Source of the DNA: an uncultured Rikenellaceae bacterium
Lineage (GTDB): Bacteria; Bacteroidota; Bacteroidia; Bacteroidales; Rikenellaceae
Reading direction: 5' to 3'
Length of the DNA: 11,214 bases
NCBI GenBank assembly: GCA_947054185.1
Contig: CAMRVW010000067.1
Location: forward strand, 1 to 11,214
Shown here: one piece after another, positions 5,259 through 11,214 of the stretch
Layout of the letters: every line of letters begins with the position of its first letter
How positions within the stretch are numbered: position 1 is the stretch's first letter
Notes under the pieces: generated by a model
Told to the model about the DNA's origin: nothing
What the model saw: the letters and a program-made list of their open reading frames with translations, nothing else
Databases searched by the model: none
Made by a program: the position numbers and the translations under genes

Positions 5259-7709
5259 ATGAAAATCTCATATAGTTGGCTTAAAAGCTATATAGACACA
5301 GAGTTAAGTGCCGAAGAAGCGGCCCGTGTATTGACCGACATAGGCTTGGAGGTGGAGTCTCTCGAGCGCATCGAGACTGTCAGAGGCGGTCTTGAAGGTC
5401 TTGTCGTCGGTGAAGTGCTCACGTGCATAGATCATCCCGACTCTGACCACCTGCACATCACCACGGTGGAGTATGGCCGGGGCCCTGTGCAGATAGTGTG
5501 CGGCGCACCCAACGTACGTGCCGGTCTTAAAGTTGTGGTGGCCACTGTCGGTGCGGTGCTCTATCCCACCGGCAGCCCGGAGAGTTTCAAGATAAAGAAG
5601 AGCAAGATACGCGGCGTCGAGTCGTTGGGCATGCTTTGCGCCGAGGACGAGATAGGCGTGGGAACGGCACACGACGGCATCATAGAGTTGCCCGCCGATG
5701 CCAAAACGGGCATGCCGGCCGCAGAGTTTTACGACATAAAAGAAGATTACCTGCTCGAGATAGGGTTGACCCCCAACCGCATAGATGCCGCCTCGCATTA
5801 CGGCGTGGCGCGCGATCTGGCCGTGTGGTTGCGATATGCAGGCAAGCCGCACAAGCTGAGCCTTCCCGATGTGTCGTCATTTAAAGAGGGGTCGCAAAAG
5901 GGCGTGGAGGTTGTCGTCGAGGCTGCCTCAGGGGCGCCGCGTTATATGGGTGTGACCATCAAGGGTGTCACGGTGGCGCCGTCACCCGAATGGCTTCAGG
6001 CCAGGTTGCGCTCTATAGGCATCAACCCCAAAAACAACATTGTCGATATCACCAACTTCATACTCCACGAGCTGGGGCAGCCGCTCCACGCCTTCGACGC
6101 CGCCAAGATAAAAGGTGGCCGGGTGATAGTGCGCACGGCTGCGGAGGGTACTCCGTTTGTCACCCTCGATGGTGTCGAGCGGAAACTCACTGCCGAAGAT
6201 TTGGTAATATGCAACGACACCGAGCCCATGTGCATCGCGGGTGTGCTCGGAGGCATGGAGTCGGGAGTGACAGACAGCACCGTCGACGTATTCCTCGAGA
6301 GCGCCTGGTTCAACCCAGTGTGGGTGCGTAAGACGGCCAAACGCCACGGCATCTCCACCGACGCATCGTTCCGGTACGAGCGCGGCACCGATCCCATGAT
6401 GCCTGAATATGCGCTCAAACGTGCGGCGCTGCTCATTGTCGAGCTTGCGGGCGGCACACTGTCGTCTGTGGAGTGCGCATGCTCGGAGCAGGCGGCTCCC
6501 TGGAGCGTGGAGCTGTCGTTAGAGCGTCTCTATTCGCTGATAGGCAAGAATATCGGCAAGCCGACAGTGATGTCTATACTCGAGGGATTGCAGATAGAGG
6601 TGGCCGAAGACAACGGCGACCGTCTGTTGGTGAAGGTGCCACCTTACAGAGTTGATGTGCGACGTGAGTGCGACGTGGCAGAGGATATACTCAGAGTGTA
6701 CGGTTACAACAACATAGAGATACCCGGCCGTGTGCATTCCACTCTCTCGTATGCGCCCGACCCCGATGTCGACAAGATCATAGAGACCGTCTCAGACTTC
6801 CTCTCGCGCGATTACACCGAGATAATGAACAACTCGCTCACCTCGTCGGCCTATTACGAAAATGGCGATATATTCCCCGCGTCGGCATCGGTGCGCATAA
6901 TGAATCCGTTGAGCGGCGAGCTTAACGTGATGCGCCAGACCCTCCTTTTCGGAGCCATGGAGTCGTTGGAGCTTAACACCAAGCGCAAGCACGGCGACAT
7001 GAAGATGTATGAGATAGGCAACTGTTACTTCTATGACGAGAGCCGTCGCGACAAAGGCGGACTTGCCCCTTACAGCCAGGAGCGCATGCTCGGCATGTTG
7101 GTTAACGGTGTTGCCGGCGCCCCCTCATGGAACGAGCCTGCCGCACCGTCAGACTTCTTCACCCTTCGCGCGTCGATAGAGAGTCTCTTGCGCCGTCTGT
7201 CGCTCGACCTTGCAGAGGCGCGTCTCGACAGCTTGCAGAGCAATTTGTTCAGCGAGGCCGTCACCATAACGATGCGAGGCAAGCGCATAGGCCTCATGGG
7301 CGTGGTCTCTAAAAAGGTATGCTCACGGTTCGATATCAAAAACAGTGTCTATTATGCCGAGCTGAGCATGGATAAAATCATAGCCATGACAAGCAAATAC
7401 AGGCTCACCGTCAAGGAGTTGCCTCGTTTCCCCGAAGTGCGTCGCGATTTGGCGCTGCTGCTCGACAAAGATGTCGACTTCTCGCGTTTGCGCGCCATCG
7501 CGCTCGGCACCGAGAAAAAGCTGCTCAAAAACGTGTCATTGTTCGACGTTTACGAGGGCGACAAGCTGCCGGCAGGCAAGAAGTCGTACGCCCTCAGCTT
7601 CATACTCGAAGACCGTGAGAAGACACTCACCGACTCCGTTATCGACAAAGTGATGGCCAACCTCATATTCCAATTCGAGAAACAGGTGGGCGCACAGGTG
7701 CGTAAGTAA
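5259..7709 (+). CDS. pheT: Phenylalanine--tRNA ligase beta subunit
   Basis: This 816-residue cytoplasmic protein forms an (alpha-beta)2 enzyme with PheS, which charges tRNA-Phe. Domains in order: the N-terminus MKISYSWLKSYID; a tRNA-binding (EMAP/OB) domain at about 42-155 with HPDSDHLHI (59-67) and VCGAPNV (80-86); the B3/B4 editing region at about 215-395 with IVDITN (261-266), GQPLHAFD (273-280), GGMESGV (331-337) and FRYERGTDP (371-379); the B5 domain at about 412-485 with PPYRVDVRRE (461-470) and EDILRVYGYNNI (475-486); a catalytic-core-like domain at about 490-705; and an anticodon-binding FDX-ACB domain at about 722-815, beginning PRFPEVRRDLAL. All parts are intact and the length is normal. 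pheS is not adjacent. It has its own promoter and terminator. GAG glutamate codons are common, which the nearby tRNA-Glu(CTC) would read. Confidence 0.97.
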   Translation: MKISYSWLKSYIDTELSAEEAARVLTDIGLEVESLERIETVRGGLEGLVVGEVLTCIDHPDSDHLHITTVEYGRGPVQIVCGAPNVRAGLKVVVATVGAVLYPTGSPESFKIKKSKIRGVESLGMLCAEDEIGVGTAHDGIIELPADAKTGMPAAEFYDIKEDYLLEIGLTPNRIDAASHYGVARDLAVWLRYAGKPHKLSLPDVSSFKEGSQKGVEVVVEAASGAPRYMGVTIKGVTVAPSPEWLQARLRSIGINPKNNIVDITNFILHELGQPLHAFDAAKIKGGRVIVRTAAEGTPFVTLDGVERKLTAEDLVICNDTEPMCIAGVLGGMESGVTDSTVDVFLESAWFNPVWVRKTAKRHGISTDASFRYERGTDPMMPEYALKRAALLIVELAGGTLSSVECACSEQAAPWSVELSLERLYSLIGKNIGKPTVMSILEGLQIEVAEDNGDRLLVKVPPYRVDVRRECDVAEDILRVYGYNNIEIPGRVHSTLSYAPDPDVDKIIETVSDFLSRDYTEIMNNSLTSSAYYENGDIFPASASVRIMNPLSGELNVMRQTLLFGAMESLELNTKRKHGDMKMYEIGNCYFYDESRRDKGGLAPYSQERMLGMLVNGVAGAPSWNEPAAPSDFFTLRASIESLLRRLSLDLAEARLDSLQSNLFSEAVTITMRGKRIGLMGVVSKKVCSRFDIKNSVYYAELSMDKIIAMTSKYRLTVKELPRFPEVRRDLALLLDKDVDFSRLRAIALGTEKKLLKNVSLFDVYEGDKLPAGKKSYALSFILEDREKTLTDSVIDKVMANLIFQFEKQVGAQVRK

Positions 7710-7729
7710 AAACTCCTGTACAAAAAGTG

Positions 7730-7760
7730 AAAGCGACTTCTTGCCGAAGTCGCTTTTTTT
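7730..7760 (+). terminator. Rho-independent terminator after pheT
   Basis: AAAGCGACTTC (7730-7740) and GAAGTCGCTTT (7746-7756) form a perfect 11-bp stem around TTGCC, with a run of T residues to 7760. It starts 21 bases after the pheT stop. Confidence 0.93.
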
Positions 7761-7895
7761 ATGTCCGAAAGGCATTTATGCGGCAACATGTCTGCCCGTC
7801 GGCTCCTTGCTCCTAAGCCTCAATAAGAGGGGGATACATGTGCAACGAATATGTCCGGCGCATTTCCGGATAAATCGTCAGAACAGCACTGTATG

Positions 7896-7903
7896 CAAAG
7901 TTA
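7896..7903 (-). promoter_or_regulatory. Isolated minus-strand -7 element in the pheT-corA gap
   Basis: TAACTTTG on the minus strand fits TAnnTTTG, but the -33 position has no TTTG. If used, it would give a transcript of roughly 130-160 bases ending at the pheT terminator palindrome. No gene is seen in that interval. Confidence 0.25.
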
Positions 7904-7955
7904 AGCAAGTCGTTTCGTCGGGATGTCAGACAGGAATATGTTGCAGCCCAAATGA

Positions 7956-8903
7956 CTATAACCACTTCTTCCTCTTGAAGATATAGAATGTCACCGAGGC
8001 GGAGAGCACCATCAGCAACAGGGCCAACGGGTATCCGTATTTGAATCTCAGCTCGGGCATGTTGAAGTTCATGCCGTAAATGCTCGCTATCAGCGTCGGG
8101 GGCATGAAGAATACCGAAAGGACGGTAAACAGCTTGGTGATGTTGTTTTGCTCTATGTTGATAAGACCCAGGGCGGTGTCTTGCAGATAGTCGAGCCTGT
8201 CGAGGCTGAAGTCGGCATGGCTCAACAGACTCGATATATCTTTGAGCATCATGGACAAACGCGGGTAAGTGTCGTTGGGGAAACGATCGGAACGCATGAC
8301 AGACGATATGACGCGCTGACGGTCGAATATGTTCTCGCGCAATATCATGTTGCTGTCTTGCAGTATGGTTATGCGTTTGAGCACCTCTTTGTCGATGGTG
8401 CCGTCGAGAGATATGTGACGGCTCAACTGGGCCACCTGTTTCGATATCGACTCCACGGTGTCGGCATCGAGGTCTATGCGCACCTCCAAAAGCGACACCA
8501 ATATATGGAAGCCTGTCGGGTACATGCGATAGTTGATCTGCAATTTGCGCGCGGTGTCTGAAAAGGTCTTGAGCTCGGTGTTGCGCTCCGATATGAGCAC
8601 CCCTTCGCTCAACACGAACGACAACGGCTCAACCACAAAGCCGTCACCCGTGGCCATGAGAAAGTTGGTGTTGCAATAAACGGCATGCTCCGTTTCGCTG
8701 TAACGTGACGAGCTTTCGATCTCCTCTATCTGCTCCTCGGTCTGGAAACTGATGTCCATAAACTCCTCGACGGCACGTTTCTCCTTTATCGAGGGGTCGA
8801 ACATGTCGATCCACAAGATGTCGTCATAGCCCAGATCGTCGAATAATTTGACGTCGGCATCGCGTATTACCTTGTTGTATGATTTGAGATATACGGTCAG
8901 CAT
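7956..8903 (-). CDS. corA: CorA-family magnesium/divalent-cation channel
   Basis: The product has 315 residues, the usual CorA length. A large acidic cytoplasmic domain (1-250, with runs such as QTEEQIEEIESSS at 54-66) is followed by a long helix (about 215-255) and two membrane segments: about 256-276 (KLFTVLSVFFMPPTLIASIY) and about 290-309 (GYPLALLLMVLSASVTFYIF). The signature GMN lies at 277-279 directly after the first segment, with the periplasmic loop NMPELRFKYG. The C-terminus KRKKWL is basic and cytoplasmic. CorA forms pentameric channels that take up Mg2+, and some members move Co2+ or Ni2+. Zinc-exporting ZntB-type relatives share the fold, so the ion is inferred. The gene starts 52 bases after mqnA with GAGGAA just before the ATG and no clear promoter in the gap, so the two are probably co-transcribed. 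Confidence 0.93.
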   Translation of the reverse strand: MLTVYLKSYNKVIRDADVKLFDDLGYDDILWIDMFDPSIKEKRAVEEFMDISFQTEEQIEEIESSSRYSETEHAVYCNTNFLMATGDGFVVEPLSFVLSEGVLISERNTELKTFSDTARKLQINYRMYPTGFHILVSLLEVRIDLDADTVESISKQVAQLSRHISLDGTIDKEVLKRITILQDSNMILRENIFDRQRVISSVMRSDRFPNDTYPRLSMMLKDISSLLSHADFSLDRLDYLQDTALGLINIEQNNITKLFTVLSVFFMPPTLIASIYGMNFNMPELRFKYGYPLALLLMVLSASVTFYIFKRKKWL

Positions 8904-8951
8904 TTGGTTCCTCTTTTTGATTGTTAAAAGTTCTCTGTCTGTATCTGCGGT

Positions 8952-8968
8952 CGCCTCAGTGTGAGGCG
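8952..8968 (-). repeat. Small hairpin at the mqnA stop codon
   Basis: CGCCTCA (8952-8958) and TGAGGCG (8962-8968) form a 7-bp stem around GTG and include the mqnA stop (8956-8958). There is no U-run, so it is unlikely to end transcription; it may modulate read-through into corA or RNA stability. Confidence 0.4.
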
Positions 8969-9723
8969 CTTTGGGACACAGGCGAGATCTTCCTGAGGAA
9001 CATTTCCAGCGCCTGACGCTTGTCTATGTCGAGATTGAAATCTATGTTGTGTGTAAGATAGTCTATTGCCGTGCGGCCCATGGAGGCGTAACGGCTCGAG
9101 GCCAGCGCCTCTTCCTTGTGTCTGATGCCGTAATCGAAAGCCCTTTCAAGCGCCTCTATATCTCTTTTGTCGACACCGGGACGCGCCACCCAAGCAGCAA
9201 AGACGAACGGCAACGATGTGTGGTCGCGCCATGCCGAGGCCATGTCGTAACAATAAGGCAGGGCTCCTTCATAGTCGAACACCTTGTCGCCTATAAGAAG
9301 ATAGGCGGTGGCAGGGGCGGGCGACAGGACGGCAGAATAGTCGGTCAACTCGGCAAAGGCGGGTGCGATATGCCAATATTCGCGACACAAAAGCCTTGTC
9401 AAGGCTGCCGAGGTGCGCGAATGGCTGTCGAGCATTATGGTCTCGACCTGCTCTATTGGGCACGGCGACATTATCACCACCGAACGTACAGGACCCGAGG
9501 CGCCGATACAATAAGAGGTTATAATTTCAAGAGAAGGGTCGCGCAGAAGTGCCGCAACGGGTATCAGGGCCACGTCGGCACGGCGCTCTATTATCGACTC
9601 GGCACAAAGCGACGGTATCTGCAATGAGATATCGGCATGAAGCTCATCTGCTCCATGTTCCATACCGTGAACGAACGTCAGGGTATTGAGGTAAGATACT
9701 GCAGATATTCTCAGCCGGGTCAT
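8956..9723 (-). CDS. mqnA: Chorismate dehydratase of the futalosine menaquinone pathway
   Basis: The predicted 255-residue cytoplasmic enzyme converts chorismate to 3-enolpyruvylbenzoate, the first step of the futalosine route to menaquinone. It has a two-lobed fold like periplasmic binding proteins. Seen in the sequence: ISAVSYLNTLTFVHGM (6-21), RADVALIPVAAL (48-59), SGPVRSVVI (76-84), LDSHSRTSAALTRLL (98-112), LIGDKVFDYE (143-152) and DMASAWRDHTSLPFVFAAW (160-178). All are in the order and spacing of MqnA; the related MqnD has a different N-terminus. The other pathway genes are not in the window. The start follows a 290-base non-coding region with a good minus-strand promoter at 10023-10053, so the message may have a long leader. 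No closer promoter is clear. The fraction of Bacteroidales that use this pathway rather than the classical Men route is limited, so it is a useful taxonomic clue. Confidence 0.92.
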   Translation of the reverse strand: MTRLRISAVSYLNTLTFVHGMEHGADELHADISLQIPSLCAESIIERRADVALIPVAALLRDPSLEIITSYCIGASGPVRSVVIMSPCPIEQVETIMLDSHSRTSAALTRLLCREYWHIAPAFAELTDYSAVLSPAPATAYLLIGDKVFDYEGALPYCYDMASAWRDHTSLPFVFAAWVARPGVDKRDIEALERAFDYGIRHKEEALASSRYASMGRTAIDYLTHNIDFNLDIDKRQALEMFLRKISPVSQSASH

Positions 9724-9823
9724 CGTCCATATTGCGCCGGTAAATAATTAAACATTAAAGGCTTGTGCTCTTTCACACAGGGCTTTCGCTTTGCGCACAT
9801 CCCGCCTAGGATGCCTCGTTTTA

Positions 9824-9855
9824 TGCTTTCGGCTTGCGCGTTATTGCTTTCGGCT
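9824..9855. repeat. Two direct copies of TGCTTTCGGCT, 21 bases apart
   Basis: TGCTTTCGGCT occurs at 9824-9834 and 9845-9855; a looser version, GGCTTTCGCTTTGCGC, is at 9781-9796. On the minus strand they read as AGCCGAAAGCA in what may be the mqnA leader. No function is known. Confidence 0.55.
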
Positions 9856-10022
9856 CTTGCCGTTTTGCGCATTGCATCGGTCGCACTTTGACCGTTTATC
9901 GGCTCGTGCCTTGTCGGCTTACGCGTTCATCTGCATTTCGCACATGCGCTATTCCGTTCAGCCGATTTGCTTTGCGACCTTATGTTTTTTTTACAAAAGC
10001 CACTCGCACACCTTTACGCAGG

Positions 10023-10053
10023 CAAAGGTAATCAATTATTTTGATTGTGTAAA
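10023..10053 (-). promoter_or_regulatory. Minus-strand Bacteroidota promoter upstream of mqnA
   Basis: On the minus strand TTTA (10050-10053), 19 bases and TACCTTTG (10023-10030) match TTTG-N19-TAnnTTTG with one mismatch. Transcription would begin near 10016, about 290 bases before the mqnA start. Confidence 0.6.
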
Positions 10054-10186
10054 GCGACAAGCGTTTTTTTGTATGTGCAATGACGATCTGACGGCGTTGG
10101 ACTTTGTCCGACGGGAATGATCTTGTTTTAGGTAATATTTTCTGCGATTCGGATGGTTTCGTGGCAGGCTTTTTAATAGGCGTTTT

Positions 10187-11214
10187 TGCCTGGCAGGGCG
10201 GCTGAGGAACGAGCGGCCCGCACCTCGCGGTGGGCAGGAAATCCCCCACGGAAGGCTGCACACCGCAGAGCAATATATAATGCAGTGAAGTAATTTCGCT
10301 CGCCACGTCCATTATCTCCACGCCTTGGCCCCCGCAGGCTCAGTCCCGCTCTCCGTCATTCGCGCAACCCTCGCAACCGCTCACGCCTTGTCCCGACAAG
10401 TTTTGCACCGCATGGCTCCATGCCGGCAGGGCGGCCGAGGAATGAGGCCGCAACGGGCCGCACCTCGCGGTGGGCAGAAAATCCCCCGCGGAGGCCCGTA
10501 ACCCGCAGAGCAATATATAGCACAGAGACTTGGGGGCGGCGGTGAAGCACATCTTTTTCATACTTGCCTCCGCAGGCTCGGCCCGTGGCTCGTTCACGCC
10601 AAAAGCACGTTACTCGTGCAAGTTGAGCAAGCCTAAAGCCATATCGCGTCGTATTATAGTTTGCGTCTTTTTTATCGCGGCAGGCTTTTGCGCTGGCAAG
10701 TCGGTCGAGGCACGAGACCGCAACGGGCCGAAGCCTCCCCAAACGGAGGCCCGTAATCCCGTTTGGCAATTATGGCTTAGTGACTTAAGCCAGTTTCCAC
10801 CGCACATCACCTCCCTGCCTTGCCCCCGCAGGCTCGGCCCGAAGCTCATTCACGCCAAAGGCACCTCCCCAACCAATCCAAGGTGCCGCCCGTCTGTATC
10901 ACCCACCACGCGCGAACCTCACCATGCCTTTGACCTCCACGCCGATGCGGCCGACCGCAGGTCGGCCCACACCGCGGTCTGAGGGACAAAAACCGCACAC
11001 AAATTCCTTATGAACGGGACGAGGTCACGAGTCCCGAGCGGCCCGGAGCCTCCCCCAACGGAGGGCCGCACATCGCAGAGTAATATATAAACGCAGTGAA
11101 TTAATCCCGCTCACCCCGCACATTACCATCCCGCTCAGCCCTCCGCAGGCTCCGTTCCACTCTCCGTCAGGCCAAAGTCAGTTACCAGTCGCCATGCCCT
11201 CATCTCACTCTCGA
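10187..11214. repeat. Degenerate tandem array of four units, about 240-320 bp each
   Basis: Two landmarks recur in step. CGCAGAG(C/T)AATATATA is at 10264-10279, 10504-10519 and 11074-11089, with a decayed version near 10759. CCGCAGGCTC is at 10332-10341, 10570-10579, 10826-10835 and 11143-11152. The spacings are 238, 256 and 317 bases. Each unit has, in order, a G-rich head (GGGCGG...GAGG), a GC-rich stem-loop, the AATATATA box, and CCGCAGGCTC followed by a CTC-TTCACGCCAAAG-like segment. Stem-loops include CGCGGTGGG/TCCCCCGCG near 10467-10491 and GCCTCC/GGAGGC at 10733-10750. The frames that cross the units on the minus strand share a C-G-x-x-x-x-x-GDFLPTARCGPL translation only because the DNA repeats. 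The array probably continues past the window. No family is recognised. Confidence 0.7.
10974..11008 (+). repeat. Partner of the inverted repeat at 24-60
   Basis: GCGGTCTGAGGGA, then ACCGCACACA and a T-rich tail match the reverse complement of 24-60 with a few differences. It lies between the third and fourth units of the tandem array and may account for that interval being longer. Confidence 0.45.

Larger units (their letters stand above)
9724..10186. other. Gene-free region upstream of mqnA
   Basis: No frame here has family motifs or codon use like the neighbouring genes. The plus-strand frame at 9791-10120 is an odd, Cys/Phe/Leu-rich translation of a T- and C-rich sequence and I do not accept it as a gene. 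The stretch 9780-9990 is made of short recurring words (GCTTTCGGCT, TTGCGC, CGGCTTGCG). It holds a minus-strand promoter at 10023-10053, so part of it may be the mqnA leader or a separate small RNA. Confidence 0.55.

Noticed and set aside
8225..8250. TATCTTTG on the plus strand inside corA
   Set aside because: It lies within the coding sequence of a minus-strand gene and leads to no plus-strand gene.
9791..10120. A 109-codon plus-strand frame
   Set aside because: Cys/Phe/Leu-rich translation of repetitive T/C-rich DNA, no start signal, no motifs.
10356..10769. Minus-strand frames of 137 and 85 codons and similar ones at 9980-10321
   Set aside because: Their shared peptide segments follow from the DNA tandem repeats, and stops and frames differ between units; no coding constraint is visible.
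10187..11214. CRISPR array
   Set aside because: Units are 240-320 bp and diverged, without short identical repeats and uniform spacers; no cas gene is present.

Overview
The window looks like chromosomal DNA from a Bacteroidota species, most likely of the order Bacteroidales. The evidence is a set of -33/-7 promoters of the form TTTG-N19-TAnnTTTG (the best is at 4631-4661), A-rich leaders without strong Shine-Dalgarno sites, frequent ATA isoleucine codons, and a C-terminal cassette typical of Bacteroidales C-type-lectin-like proteins. Chorismate dehydratase (MqnA) suggests that menaquinone is made by the futalosine route. I cannot fix the genus from the sequence.

Layout. 1-557: repeat-like sequence and a short open frame (157-399) that has the codon signature of a diversity-generating retroelement (DGR) variable region, without the rest of its gene. 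558-1316 (-): a WcaE-like family 2 glycosyltransferase with its own promoter. 1317-1665: non-coding, with one long stem-loop. 1666-3329 (-): a two-gene, ATGA-overlapping operon of a hexapeptide O-acetyltransferase followed by a lipoprotein alpha/beta hydrolase of the YcjY type. 3330-3552: a divergent control region with three copies of a 16-bp motif. 3553-4464 (+): an AraC-family regulator, the likely controller of the operon. 4631-5110 (+): tRNA-Glu(CTC) and rpsT, apparently one transcription unit with a consensus promoter and a strong terminator. 5259-7760 (+): pheT with terminator. 7956-9723 (-): mqnA followed by corA, probably co-transcribed. 9724-11214: about 1.5 kb without a credible gene. 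It holds a minus-strand promoter that could give mqnA a leader of about 290 nt, then a degenerate tandem array of four units, roughly 240-320 bp each, that runs to the window edge.

Most of the window is ordinary core genome: translation (tRNA-Glu, S20, PheT), Mg2+ uptake (CorA), quinone synthesis (MqnA). The parts that deserve a second look are the orphan DGR-type cassette, the triple operator between the AraC gene and the acetyltransferase/hydrolase operon, and the tandem array after mqnA. No reverse transcriptase, Avd gene or template repeat is visible here, so if the DGR is active its machinery lies outside the window. I found no complete insertion sequence, CRISPR array, phage gene or rRNA.
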